64,000 bases of DNA from Diphasiastrum complanatum. Its lineage: Eukaryota; Streptophyta; Lycopodiopsida; Lycopodiales; Lycopodiaceae. Below are positions 26,036-37,521 of the stretch, in pieces (positions within the stretch are counted from its first letter, which is position 1; the number at the start of each line of letters is the position of its first letter). Location: positions 31,347,870 to 31,411,869 of the forward strand of contig CM055109.1 of NCBI GenBank assembly GCA_029204225.1, read 5' to 3'. The position numbers and the translations under genes were made by a program. Below the pieces are notes generated by a model, which was given only the letters and a program-made list of their open reading frames with translations, was not told the DNA's origin and did not search any database.

Positions 26036-28420
26036 TCAGAAACCTTGCATTATTCTATGCTGATGGATGATATTTTGAGCCACTGTCAGAGAAGAAGTCC
26101 AGGCAGAAGCAGTGAAGAGACAAGTGCCCTTCCAGCCTAACTTCAGTGTGCCACCTTCCTCCACCAAGGTGTAGCCCTCAGATCCATACATTCCCAACAA
26201 CAAAGTAGCTTGAGTAGCTGCATTTTCACTGAGGGGTATTCGCTTGAAACCAGCTTCGATCAAATGCACACCCCATTGCTCAAATTTCACTTCCCCAGTT
26301 CGGGCAGGCCCACCCACAGCTAGAATGTTTCTAATCTCACAGGATAGCAGTTTCTGCTCTACAATGTGCCGATCTTGGCTGTCTTCAGCTAAAGTGACGC
26401 TCAGAGAATCAAACAATGCCGAATAGTAGTGGAGAGCTTCCACAAAGCGTTCTAGGAATGAGCCTGCATGGCTGAGATCCTGCTCCACCATCGTTACCAC
26501 CTTTGGTTGCAGCCGCTGCAACAATTTTAGAGTCTTCGTATCCGAATCTGTTACATCATAAAGAGAGTGATGCAGCCAGTGGATTGCTAAGGCATCGCCT
26601 TTTCTAACTCGCAGTATGCTGGAATCAGTGTTCCCAAATTTTTCCACTACTGGGTGAAATTCAAACGGCAAGCTAAGAGTGCATGCAAACTGAGATAGCC
26701 TGTGCCCTGTGGCCTCCAGCGCCTCCATAGATCTTCCCAGCCCAGTTATTCGTAGAACAGGAGGCCCAGTTGGGCGAGATGCAAGAATCTGAAACAAAGC
26801 TGGCCATTGTAATCCTTGCATGATGTCCATGTCTATGATGTGGATGCTTTGCTCCCCTTCAAAAGCTTCTAGGATGGCTTGATTTGCAGTGAAGTTGGAG
26901 AATTTGACAAATGGGCAAATGTTGTTGAAGACCTGAAAGGCGGACATGAGGTGAGCATTGTAGATCAGCTGCAGTCCTGGTAGAGGGAGGCATATTCCCA
27001 TACAGGAATTCATGAGGCGAGACGTAAGAGCTTCTGCGAAGTAGGCAGCTATTCTTTGCATGGATCCACCAAATGGCGAAGCTATTTGATTGAGCTGAGC
27101 CACAATGAGGTTCGCTTCCTCCAGGTTGTCCGATGCCACTTCCTCAGCACACTGGAGCAGCAGCTGAAGTAGATGGAAGTCTTCTTCACTAGATCCACGC
27201 ATGTCCTGATCTTGAGAAGCTTCCTCAGCGCCGTCCTCCACGCCGGTGCAAGTGGGAGCTTCACGCTGCCTTTCGGTAACCTCGTCCATTCTCATAGTTT
27301 CCTGGATATGCGGCATCGCTAAGGCTTGATCGGGGTTAGCGCGTTCTTGCTTATCCATACGTGAGAGGGGAGATTGCATTCTGGAGGTGGCGAGCTGATG
27401 AAAAGTAGCATCAGGACAGAAATCTGTGTTGTTTCTGCTCGGGGGCATTGCTTGAAACTGTTGAGATGCAACTGGTAACGGAGAGCCAAAAGGCAGCTTG
27501 CTCGAAGTCGAACGGGCAAGTTCCAGAGCTTCTAGCATCTCTTCTTCGCATGACCTCTCTCGAGGTCGCTTGAATCCAGCGGAACCCATATGCCTTTGGT
27601 TCCGATCCATGACGTCTGGACTGGATCTACTTTCATGAAACTGTGAACCAGGTGGCCACATACTTGCACCACCACCCACCGTGGGGTTCCTATGTGCAAA
27701 CTGTGCTTGATGGTTGCCAAACCTTTCGAGCTGTCTCTGTGGATGAACGCTACCAGAAGCTACCTGTACTTGATCGCTGTTCCTCGGGCCATACCCATAA
27801 GTGAAATTAGACATACCCTCACAAGCCGAGCCATTGATTGTGTTGCTGCTTTTGTTTGATCCGAGCTGCAGCTGCAAGCCTAGAGATGCCGATTCAACGC
27901 TCCCCCAGTTAAAGCCTCTCTCTGCTCCGTCCCTTGCGGATGCTGCAGAAGGCGGAAGGAAGAGTTCTGAGTTCTGATGATAGTTAGCTGAGTTCTGATG
28001 ATAGTTAGCACGGCTATGCCGAGTATCCAAGGTAATTGCCAATGGTGCTAGCTCCGATCTGCTGCTCTCAGGGAAATTACGGGATGTATTAGAGGTCAAA
28101 TTATTCATCGCAGACGTGAAAGGAAATGAGCTGCTTCCATCTCTGGTAGCACGAGAAATGCCAATCGACGACTCTAGCTCAAAAAAGGATTCGGTGGCAG
28201 ATTTGTCCAGGAAGCTCCTCCTGGTCGGCCCATTCACCTCCAAGCAGCTAGACATTCTCTGGGTTTGCCTTTCGTTCTCGCTCATAGAAGTGCAAGCACT
28301 GGAATCGCCTGATGTGTCATATGCAAGATCGATCCAGTCATTTTGATTTCTAAACTTCATCGCTAACGGATGTTTCATTTTGTCGCTGGAGCTTAGATCG
28401 GGAAAAACACACGCTGCCAT
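26036..28420 (-). CDS. SCR: SCARECROW-like GRAS transcription factor
   Basis: Intact single-exon frame of 794 aa from the ATG at 28420 to the TGA at 26036. The open frame extends four codons upstream to a GTG, but ATG with A at -3 and G at +4 is the better start. The N-terminal ~410 aa are Ser/Asn/Gln-rich and low in complexity, with a basic KRPRER (284-289) that may be a nuclear signal. The C-terminal GRAS domain (~415-775) has LLQLLLQC (417), the VHIID-type SIHIIDMD with QGLQWPAL (525-542), PFEF (585), [10 protein letters not shown] (614), RHIVEQ (684) and the closing SAW (772-774). [16 protein letters not shown] and HHSLYDV are characteristic of the SCR branch. In Arabidopsis SCR acts in the nucleus with SHORT-ROOT to specify endodermis and the root stem-cell niche; the same role here is inference. 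A tail of about 20 residues follows SAW. No neighbouring gene shares its regulation. It could also be a close SCR paralogue (SCL23-like), but the long N-terminus favours SCR. Confidence 0.93.
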   Translation of the reverse strand: MAACVFPDLSSSDKMKHPLAMKFRNQNDWIDLAYDTSGDSSACTSMSENERQTQRMSSCLEVNGPTRRSFLDKSATESFFELESSIGISRATRDGSSSFPFTSAMNNLTSNTSRNFPESSRSELAPLAITLDTRHSRANYHQNSANYHQNSELFLPPSAASARDGAERGFNWGSVESASLGLQLQLGSNKSSNTINGSACEGMSNFTYGYGPRNSDQVQVASGSVHPQRQLERFGNHQAQFAHRNPTVGGGASMWPPGSQFHESRSSPDVMDRNQRHMGSAGFKRPRERSCEEEMLEALELARSTSSKLPFGSPLPVASQQFQAMPPSRNNTDFCPDATFHQLATSRMQSPLSRMDKQERANPDQALAMPHIQETMRMDEVTERQREAPTCTGVEDGAEEASQDQDMRGSSEEDFHLLQLLLQCAEEVASDNLEEANLIVAQLNQIASPFGGSMQRIAAYFAEALTSRLMNSCMGICLPLPGLQLIYNAHLMSAFQVFNNICPFVKFSNFTANQAILEAFEGEQSIHIIDMDIMQGLQWPALFQILASRPTGPPVLRITGLGRSMEALEATGHRLSQFACTLSLPFEFHPVVEKFGNTDSSILRVRKGDALAIHWLHHSLYDVTDSDTKTLKLLQRLQPKVVTMVEQDLSHAGSFLERFVEALHYYSALFDSLSVTLAEDSQDRHIVEQKLLSCEIRNILAVGGPARTGEVKFEQWGVHLIEAGFKRIPLSENAATQATLLLGMYGSEGYTLVEEGGTLKLGWKGTCLFTASAWTSSLTVAQNIIHQHRIMQGF

Positions 28421-28436
28421 TGTGATTCTCACTCAT
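28350..28436 (-). promoter_or_regulatory. Upstream ORF overlapping the SCR start codon
   Basis: An ATG at 28436, 16 bases before the SCR ATG, opens a 28-codon frame ([15 protein letters not shown]...) shifted relative to SCR and ending at TAG 28352-28350, inside the SCR coding region. Its context is weak (T at -3) while the SCR ATG has a good context, so ribosomes could reach SCR by leaky scanning. Translation of the uORF is not shown by the sequence. Confidence 0.5.
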
Positions 28437-28628
28437 GAACAAGTCAACCATCACACTAAAATATACCTGTCTATTACCCTCCTGCTATTCTCAGCACACA
28501 GTTAGGACTATCCTCACGCAATCCTTACAGCTCTGTAGGCATGAAGCCTGGAAAGTATAGCAAACAAGTATATCTATGATCGTCAAGGAAAAAAGCATTC
28601 AAATGCTAACCAGCTTCATAGTGGCCTC

Positions 28629-28641
28629 TTAATATATATAG
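28629..28641 (-). promoter_or_regulatory. TATA-like box of the SCR gene
   Basis: The minus strand reads CTATATATATTAA, about 210 bp upstream of the SCR ATG. A transcript starting about 30 bp downstream would have a 5' UTR of about 180 nt. That leader contains further out-of-frame ATGs. Position and sequence fit a core promoter, but other AT-rich stretches exist nearby. Confidence 0.5.
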
Positions 28642-28649
28642 TAGAAAAG

Positions 28650-30465
28650 AGTGCTCAGCCCTCCCAGTTTTCCTTAACAGTCGTCTCGATTCTTCTCTAC
28701 TCTTTGGCCTTTTCTTTCATGTATGCAGCTTTTTTCCACCGCCTCACAACCTTTACATTCTGCAGCTATGTACCACAATTTCTTGCTTGAATTCTGAGAC
28801 CCTGGCCTATTTACACAATTTTTTAGCAACCCACAATTGTTTTTTGATACTTTCTCTTGATGAAAAAGTTGCCCAATGAAGGCAATATTTTAAGGAGGCA
28901 GCTAACAACAAATTGCCGTTTAAAGGTCCTCTCACCTGCTATCCCCTTCCAGAAAGACTGACCATTCTTATCTCTACTTATTCATTATAAACTACTGCAT
29001 AAAGATGTACAGGAAAATCTAATTATGCTTTCCTATGATAATATAAGTCACAAGGAAATTTGGTAAGTTAAAGATTAAACCTGCTACAAGCTTTCCCACA
29101 TAAAATACCTAAGATCTAATCTAGGCTTCCATCTGGCTCCTGATCATGGTCACCGACAAATAATGGTTCATGAAAAGCAATAGAATTGCAATGATCAGGT
29201 AGAACCGCCTACCACAAATAAGGCTCTTCATGAGAAACAAGATATCATGATTTCTTGTAAATCCTTGATGCTTCCTAGCTGATATGAATTTGAGACCTCA
29301 GGAAGGTAGCCATAAGCCCGTGTCTTACAAGAAGAAGACTACTTTTTTTTCTGAACTTCCATACTTTCTGTCCATTTCCCATTAATAGCAAGTTTTATTG
29401 AGAGACTTGTATTGGGGAATGGTCCTTTTATTAACCTTTCCACTAGTAAAATGTAGAACATGAAATTTTTAATTTCATTGCAATGTGGCAATGCCATTTA
29501 CCGAGCTAGTCTCCTTAGATGTCACTATAGAATGGTTAGGATTCGAGCCTGCACCTTTATGGTGGCAGTCAACAACTCTACCCAGTGCACAACTACTGCA
29601 CCCCATAGTTGTTACAGGAATGAAATTTCTTGCATGATTTAAGCTACTTTAAAAGATATGCACTAAACTGCCTAGCAATGTAGCATGATCCTTTTCTCCT
29701 ACTTTCACATGATAGATGCCCCTAAATAGTGTGCATTTTCCTTTTGTGGAGGCCAATTTAAGTGGAATCCTCCCATTTAAATAGAGTGTGACTTAGGTAG
29801 GCTCCATTGAAATTTGATATGCATACACACATTTCTCTTTGAAGGGCTTATTTGATTATCACCTTTTGTATGGTACCTCTTAACCTGAATGTCTCAAAAT
29901 AATGGAGAAAGAACATGTAGGATTCAAATAATCTCTCATTATATAGCTATTGATATAAAGGTGTAAGAAGGTTTAAATTTCTAAATAGATTTTGATGCAA
30001 TTTAAGAGTTTTTTCAAATTAATATAAACCTTTTCACACGAGGTTGATTTTCAAGTTTGGCAATCAATGAATACTTTTCTTAATTTTTGACTTTTTTCCA
30101 AGGCATATAGACATGGACCCCACACTAAATTGAGAGCCTATATTTGAAAGGCAAATAGACTTTTGACATGCATTGTAGCTTACAAATGCCAAGCCTACAT
30201 TGCCACTTACCCATGCTCATTCATTCAATTGGCTCTATATGCTTCTTGACTCGGGAGTCGGCCCAAGGCCCCTTGGTGGGCTCTTACTCTCAAATCCAAT
30301 AGAATTTAGAATCCCTATCTTCCTTAACCAATTTCAATTTAAGCATTTAATGTCCTTGCCTCCAAACGGTTGAGAGGATTTACTTGAAAAAGCTTTCTTG
30401 ACTGCGGGTAAGCTCATAATTTCATCCCCGCTTTCAGGTGATAAACAATTCAATTATTTCCATGT

Positions 30466-30468
<3 letters not shown>
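28650..30468. other. Upstream flank of SCR, no gene seen
   Basis: Presumed promoter/intergenic DNA for the minus-strand SCR gene. No coding frame with a recognisable motif and no clear transposon sequence was found. Confidence 0.5.
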
Positions 30469-30540
<72 letters not shown>

Positions 30541-30675
30541 CACTAATGGAGAAAACCCATTTGGTGCATTTAGATTGGTCAACATGGATTAAGGCTTTTG
30601 AGAATCAATGTGGTAGTGTTTGAAAATGCCACATACCTAGCTAGGCCCCTTAAGAATTAATCAAAGCTAAGCAAA

Positions 30676-30709
<34 letters not shown>

Positions 30710-30805
30710 GTGTGTTGAAGTTTAACTTTTTTTTAGTTTAGTTAGAGTCTCAATATGCTAGATTATGTTAAGGCTCCATTAAGGTGTTAAGGTTAGTGTT
30801 TTCCT

Positions 30806-30880
<75 letters not shown>
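30469..30880 (+). repeat. Microsatellite cluster: (GA)n, (GT)n, (GA)n
   Basis: GA at 30469-30539, GT at 30681-30709 and GA at 30810-30880, all short uninterrupted tracts within 410 bp. Frames of Arg-Glu repeats read through them are artefacts. Confidence 0.97.
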
Positions 30881-30883
<3 letters not shown>

Positions 30884-32701
30884 CACATAATCAAAATGCA
30901 TTTAGGACATTAAACTTTGCTTTCTTGTTAACAAATAAAAGTCCATGGGCATTGGAGCATATAGGACATTATGCCCATAAAACCTCATGGGCTCTCCAGT
31001 CTCAAGGTGAACTAGCCCATTAATGATAGGGTTTGAAACCGACCTTTGAAATAAGGCCAAAGAGTGCTTAGATAGGGTAGAGAGAAAACAAGAGCCAAAA
31101 ATAGTATTAGCGTGCTAATCTCTAAGTCCGATAAAAGCTTGAGTGTCATGCTTCACACATTTGGGTTCCTTAAAAGTATCAAACCCTCCCCACATTCTAA
31201 TATTGATGGTTTTTCTTTGCACAATGGGCACAACTTACACGATGCAATGTCAACTCAAAGGATAGAATGTTCCAAATTTTTATTGCAAAAAGGGTAAAGC
31301 CCTCCCAAAAACCTTGATGCCTTAAGGTAATGTCAATTTTATAAAATTTTCAGTGTTCTATGGGCATTGCTTATTTGGTGCAATGTCAAACAAAACAACC
31401 AAGTATTCGGTTGAAAGAAAATCTGAAAAATAGACATAAAATGGTTTGAGACTCATTTCCAACATTATGTGGAAAAAGAGCCATTTTGATTATTTGCCCA
31501 CATGAGCCAAAAAAATTTCGTAACATTATATATCAGAACTTTAAATCCAACATTACATGAATGAAGCGTCCTTTCTTCTAACCCTTCCACTCGCCTGAGG
31601 TGAACACCCCCCCCCCCCTCTCAAAAAAACAAACATGTGTGTGCCCCCGCGTGCACGCGCGTGTGTGTGTGTGTGTAAGAGGGTGTGCATACCGAAAAAA
31701 AAAAAAAAAACAATAAGATGCTTGTGCAAGGAGGTAGTAAGTTCTTAGCCCCTAAATCCAGCAGAAAAGTTAAGAATGGTGAATGATAGGTGACCTCCAT
31801 CCACTCTCCTATGAACAATCCATAGACCCACCACACACCCAAATTTGGCATTTCGACACAACACTCCAAATTTCTCAAAGCCGCAACCATAGGAGTTGCA
31901 TTAAGTTGCCGCCTAGAATCTTGTTTTAAAGAGAGCCTTTGACCACTCTATGGATTTCGCTCAAATTAGAATCTATTATTCTCAGTTGAAAACATTATTG
32001 GATAAGGAAATTCTATTCTAAAACCTAGTTATTTCTATTGTAGAGAAATCCAGGTTATATTTTTTGTTGTCAGAGAAGTAAATAGAATGTATGATTTGAA
32101 ATAATTACGTGTGTTTGTAATTATATTAATAAAGCCCCTTTTTTATGCTATGCAAGAATATAGTCAACCATGATTGCTTTGCAAGTGGATGGGTGCATGT
32201 GTGCACATCTCTCAAGTGCAAGTTTAAGGCAGTCAAGTCACTTCCATAACAATCACAATTGCATGTGTACCTACCATGTTATCTAACATGTCCCCTTCTT
32301 GGTAAATTGGTTGAAATTGGTTGATGCCCTAATGAGGGGAAGAAAAAAGAATTCTTGCACTATCCAAGACCATCATTATGATTATCCCTTGTTCTGCCAC
32401 CACTGAAGCTTGAAAAGGGCCCACTACTCTCAATAATACAAATTGGGGGTCTCATAAGTGGATTGAACGTTTGGTAAATGAAGGCATCTACAATAAAATG
32501 CAATTTGATCAAATATATTAAACTTACAATAATGACAACAACACAAAGTCTTCGATTTTGACCCGAGAATATCAATGATGTTACCATTGAGTGGACATAA
32601 ATTTCTATCTACAAAGCATTTGTCTCTAGAAAAATATCCTATACAAAATCAGCATATGATATATTAGTACAAAATTAGTAGAACTGTCTTTTTTTAACGA
32701 T
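30881..32701. other. Gene-poor spacer
   Basis: No supported gene. Contains a 12-bp C run (31607-31618), a short GT tract (31663-31676) and an A run at about 31696-31710. Confidence 0.5.
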
Positions 32702-33110
32702 AAGGTCTAGAGTTAGACCCCACCTAGGCCCTAGGTACAGTTGTACATTAAATGGTTTGTTAGAGTTGTTGGTTGGGCTTTATGCTTCATCCATGAGCTA
32801 GACTTTACTACACATGGGCAGTTTGACATCAAGAATTCATTTAACTTGTTGAGCTTTGTGCCCATAATTGTGAGGCCCCATGATATGACACTGGCACTCA
32901 ATTTGTGTAATGTTTGAGGTACACTTGGACATTAAAGGCTTGGATTGAAGGTCCTAGAATTAGAGTCCACCTAGGTGCACTTGCACATTGAAGGCTTTGG
33001 CCAAAGATGTTGGGCTTTTTCCCATAAATGTGACGCTTGGTGAGGTTGTTGAAATGCTAGTGGCACTCGAGCATACATCAACCAATGGCACCCATTGGCA
33101 CTCAATTTAT
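32702..33110. repeat. Degenerate direct repeat, ~247-bp spacing, 2 copies
   Basis: aaggtctagagttagacccca..cctagg (32702) is echoed by aaggtcctagaattagagtcca..cctagg (32949). Each copy is followed by a 'gcactt-gcacatt-aa-gg', a ttgggcttt phrase and then 'cccataa-tgtga'. Confidence 0.65.
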
Positions 33111-34461
33111 GCACATGTTAATTTTTTAATAATGTTCACAAACATACCTTTTATCTAGTTGAGATATAAAAAGAAACATAGTGAGATACAATTTGAAGTA
33201 CAAAGAGAATAAATAAGTTCATTTACTTTCTTGTGCATTTTGATTATTTACTTTCTTGTGCATTCCGATCTGGTAAATGGCAATTTTTTGATTGGATTAA
33301 AAAAAGAGGACAATGGTTGTAGGCACAAAATAGACAATAACTTTTAACTTAATTTCTTGGGTGCCACTATGTGGCAAGTGGCCATTTTTTAAAATAGTAG
33401 TAAAAAGAGTGGGCAACTTTAGAGAAAGTGTATGACTTTGTGTTAGCTTGTCTCCATTTGAGTATAACTCTCCTTTTTTTTTTGCACGTGTTGACCAATT
33501 ACTCTTTCACTATTGGGGTATATGGGGAGATTCAAACCATAGAAGCCAACCCCAATAGATGCATGTCAAGTAGTTGTGGTGTCTTATCTAGCTTATGTTA
33601 TCATAATTGGTCTACAAGTTAAATCATTGCACTTTATTGGAATGAAAGTAACTAGAATGAAAAAAAGTAGCTATCATGTGCTCACGGATTTGGGTAGATG
33701 GTAGAGACTGTTGTGCCATGTGGCAAGTGTAATATCACACTATTATAACTTGTAGATATAAATGACTATTATATGGAGATTGTATGAGTTTTCAAAGAAT
33801 AAAAGAGTAAAACATTTACTTGTTCAAGCTATTATGTGCACGGATATCACACACACACACACACACTGTTCACAGATTCCTGCTGAATCTGTGAACATGA
33901 TTTTTTTTCGTTCTTATTCTCTGTTACTTTCGATGGTTATAGTTCTTTATGGTTTTAATCTTCTTGTTAGAACGGTTTCGAAATAGAAGTGTTTCTCAGA
34001 TTACAACGTGTATTCCCAGCCTGTCAATGGGGAGAAATGGTTATATTACTTAGCTACATGCATTTACAAGCCATGCAACCAGTCCTAGCTCATCATAGAT
34101 CAATGTTATGAATCAGAGAGCAAATCTACAATCTATCTAGGAAATCAGGGAACAATGCAATGGCAAGGTTAAGCTACTCAACGAGAAACAAGAAACAAGA
34201 AAACTAGCTTCCTAACAGCATTCTAGCAGCCCAAGGATCAAGAAACACCCATTTCTTGATGCTTGGAATACCCAAGAACAATCAAGGACAGAATTGTTAG
34301 AGAGTATGCAAATCAGATCCACAATCTCAGCCTCTATAGTTTACCAGCATGCAGAAACTACAAAAACAAGAAACAAGAAAGTTAATCCACATCTACATTC
34401 CACAAGCAGAGAGTAAGCAAGAAATCTAATTAATCCACAACATAAAGGAAATCAGAATATG
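33111..34461. other. Gene-poor spacer, possibly the inner end of an LTR at its right
   Basis: No supported gene. Contains a short CA tract (33848-33867). The part from about 34090 may belong to the minus-strand LTR that begins at 34974, but its partner copy does not extend this far, so I cannot place the boundary. Confidence 0.4.
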
Positions 34462-34974
34462 CTCATAGAAATTTCACTCAAGAAGATTGCCATGAACAAG
34501 GAGCTTCACAATCATCAAGAACTCGTGGAAGATCTTCTTTATTCACTCAAGAGAAATTGACAATACAATCAAAGCTCCCTCACAAGAGAGGGGGGTCCTT
34601 AAATAAGCAAGAAGGGTGCCCATGTGGAGCCCAAGTGGCAATTCCACTAATTTGGAAATTACAAGTGGAAAAAGCCCTTCCACTAGTGGTCACCATCAAA
34701 AGGTGGCTCACTCTAAATTATTTAAGGGGTCTACACTATTTACAATGCCTAGGAAATATTACTAGCTCCTACATGGTCGTTCCTTCTCTGGGATACACCA
34801 TGTAGGCTCACATAGATAATAACTGTCATCCTAGCTAGTAATCCTCGGCTCTCATGCTCGGTTCTCAGCTTCTTCTGCTTCTCCTCTTTCTAAGACCTCC
34901 TTGGTCATGGGTGAGAAATACTTTCTGTCTTCAGCTTGGCTCGGCATCTGGGGATTCTCTAGAATCCGCTAACA
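34462..34974 (-). repeat. Family F LTR (minus), inverted partner of 52858-53370
   Basis: Starts TGTTAGCGGATTC at 34974, a typical copia-type LTR beginning. It is similar along its whole length to 52858-53370 in the opposite orientation (shared ctacatggtgta, gaacgaccatgtagga, atttcctaggcattgta, aagtggcaattccacta). It carries a TTATTTAAGG TATA-like box and a TGAATAAAGAAG polyadenylation-like signal in LTR order. No linked coding region was identified, so it may be a solo LTR. Confidence 0.75.
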
Positions 34975-35001
34975 TTATCCACTGATCTGAGTGAGGCGCT
35001 G

Positions 35002-35198
35002 CGGTCGAGATCTGATAGATGACTTCGGTTGAGATCCAACAGAACGCTTTGGTCGAGATCTGATAGATTCCTTCGGTCGAAATCTGACAAAAACGCTCCA
35101 GTTGAGATCTGATAGAAGCCCATCAGTTGAGATCTAACAAAAACTCATTGGTTGAGATATGAAAAAAACCCATCGGTTGAGATCTGACAAAAAACCCA
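35002..35198. repeat. Minisatellite, ~25-bp unit, 8 copies
   Basis: Eight imperfect copies of CGGTTGAGATCTGACAAAAACCCAT (unit length 23-26 bp), starting 28 bp outside the LTR at 34974. On the minus strand part of it reads as a repeated QIST motif with different spacers, but no longer frame is maintained. Confidence 0.9.
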
Positions 35199-36584
35199 GT
35201 ATGGAGGAATGGAGTTGTGTGATGCAAGTGAAGAACATCAGGGGGAAAATATTATTGTGGCCAAGAGTAGAAGTTCTTATGGGAAAGAAGTATCTCAATG
35301 AATGATTGTATGCTAAATTGGGAATATTGAGATACCAGAAAGACAGAAATGAGATGGGTCTAAAGTGGGATAAATCTTTTCCATATGGTGTAGCCTATAA
35401 TTTGTTGACCTAGAACATTCATGACAAATGGGTATTTATAGGGAAAAGAAAATGCATAGAAATTTACGATCACTTCTTCTTTTCAACATCTCAAGGTTTC
35501 TTTGTTAATTTATGGCTCAGCACACAATATAGTGTGATGCTAACCATTATTATTCAGCAGCATGAATCCAAAGGCCATTGATTCAGCCCATTAATCCAGC
35601 CCATGTCTAAAGAAAATGTCCTCTCACTCCCATCAAATCATAATGTAATGCCCATCATAAGATCAATGCATTGTTGAAAAATGTTGATGCAATCTTCATT
35701 GTCGTAACAAGATATGAATGCAGTTTCTCAGTTTTATGTCTAGGTCTTCATATAATGTAGTGCGTGCAATGCAATCTATTCTAAAAGTTTGATCTTTGTC
35801 ATTCACCTTGTGAATGTATCTCTCACCCTCATTAAAATCTAATCACTCCTTATATAATAGATAGATTTGTTTTTTTTCAATCAAATATTCATGTTATACC
35901 TCACATTTCTACTCTCATAGATAGATTTTGAATTGTGATTTGATATTTTCTATCCTTACCAAAGAAAATATATGATCTAATTACATCTCTCAAGAATTTA
36001 TGAACAACAAAATGGAAAACACTCATCATTTTCTCTCCACTCATTCTTCCACTCATCACTCAAAAGATCTCACAAATACTCTCAATAAGAGATTCAAGAT
36101 GGTCTTTAGCAGCAACAAATATCTTCGACATAGATCAATGAGTTTGTTTGTTTACACTCACCTCCCCACTGGTAATGTTTTATCCATTCTCATCATCATT
36201 TTTGCTCTCAATACCACCTTCATGACACTATTCAATAGAGATGCCCATCCCAGGTACTAGAACATTGCATCTCATCTTCATATCAATGCATAATGCAAGT
36301 AGACATGAAATGCAAGGTCTCATATTTTTCATCAGATGGATGCATACACCATTGTGTCTAATTGATGCAAGTGTAATGTGTGTGGATATTTTACCTCCAA
36401 TCTTCATATAGAGTGTATCACCTTCCAAGATGTATATTATATCCTTCTCAAATAAGATGAAATATTTTTCTCAAGAGTTAGCTGTTCAACTGGTAGTTTA
36501 GTTTTTCCATACTATAAGTTTTTTTTTTTTTTTGTATTTTTAAAAGAAAAAACTATCATATGGTATACATTTACATCATCATTA
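35199..36584. other. AT-rich spacer, no gene seen
   Basis: No coding motif was supported. A short frame at 36000-36260 is unremarkable. Confidence 0.4.
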
Positions 36585-36878
36585 TTATATCAATTTGTTG
36601 GGATATTTCTTATAGTAATTATCATGAAGCATCTGATATGTATGATGACTTAATAACATATTATACCATTTATCACAAATTATCTGGTAATATCCATAAC
36701 TATTGATATCTTCAGACATTCTTTGATATTCACCATTTTTTTCATAGAGTTTACTTTAAATATCATCAGCTTTATTATATTTATAATCATTTGTCAACCT
36801 CTTATTATGTTTACTAATTATTATTTCGTCAGTAAGAAGTTTTAATGATCGTATGTATTTATATTTTTTTGAGTTCAT
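36585..36878 (-). pseudogene. AT-rich coding-like frame, unknown
   Basis: From an ATG at 36878 the minus strand gives a protein-like Lys/Asn/Tyr-rich sequence (MNSKKYKYIRSLKLL.. NKADDI) with a single internal TAA, then KNGEYQRMSEDINSYG and CDKWYNMLLSHH before double stops at 36587. Its composition matches the C-terminal half of the frame just upstream (36922-37521), suggesting one disrupted coding region. I do not recognise it. Confidence 0.35.
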
Positions 36879-36921
36879 AAAATTTTGATAGAGTATTATA
36901 ATTACAAATCATAACATAATA

Positions 36922-37521
36922 CTATATTGATATGGTAGTTTTATTTACCATATATTTATTATGAATATTTTCATTCATTTTCTTTTTAATAGATATGTCA
37001 TCGATCAATCTATCATGTATAACATTTTGATCCACAAGTGTAACCACTAATTTATCATCAATTGATATTTCAATATCCGTACCATATAATGGATTAACAT
37101 AATCATTCTTCCAATGGCTAAACTCTTGAAAAACATTTTCATTCGTATTCTTGGTACAATTCTCATTATTATATATTGAATTTATTTTTTTAGAATCTTC
37201 CATTTCTCCTTTATTCTGGTTTTCCACATTAGTTTCTTCATATAGCTCATTATTAATCAACTTCAAAGGTGAGTGATCCAACTTGGATAATTCTAGCTCT
37301 CTTAGCATTAAATCTTCATCGTATTCATGAAAAACTTGTAACTCATTCATCTTAGATGATAAATCCTTTTGATCTTTCTTTGAATCAGATGGGTCATCAT
37401 TTGTTTCCTTGGGAAGGTTGTAAGGTAACCTATGTGACTTTGATAAAGCACGTTGCTCACAAACATGATTCAAGCTTGTTAGAGATTTAGGAAGACCAAA
37501 AATAGCTTCTCTCTTTGCCAT
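36922..37521 (-). CDS. Chimeric frame: copia pre-integrase start plus unknown Asn/Lys/Asp-rich region
   Basis: The first ~45 residues (MAKREAIFGLPKSL.. CEQRALSKSHRLPYN) are the end of a copia GAG-pre-integrase domain, continuous with element B upstream. At LPKETNDDPSDS the sequence leaves the copia pattern, and the remaining ~150 residues are acidic, rich in Asn/Lys/Asp/Ile and very AT-rich at third positions, with stretches such as FHEYDEDLMLRELELS and EISIDDKLVVTLVDQN. The frame stays open for 200 codons, unlike the stop-ridden copia pieces around it. An integrase would be expected at this point. I cannot assign the new part to any family. It could be captured host or viral sequence, or the body of an unusual element. 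Expression is not shown. Confidence 0.45.
   Translation of the reverse strand: MAKREAIFGLPKSLTSLNHVCEQRALSKSHRLPYNLPKETNDDPSDSKKDQKDLSSKMNELQVFHEYDEDLMLRELELSKLDHSPLKLINNELYEETNVENQNKGEMEDSKKINSIYNNENCTKNTNENVFQEFSHWKNDYVNPLYGTDIEISIDDKLVVTLVDQNVIHDRLIDDISIKKKMNENIHNKYMVNKTTISI

Noticed and set aside
28421-28432. Four extra N-terminal codons of SCR starting at GTG
   Set aside because: GTG is not a usual start in plant nuclear genes, and the ATG at 28420 has a good context.
35002-35198. CRISPR-like regularly spaced repeat
   Set aside because: The units are contiguous and imperfect, without unique spacers, and the DNA is eukaryotic, so it is a minisatellite.
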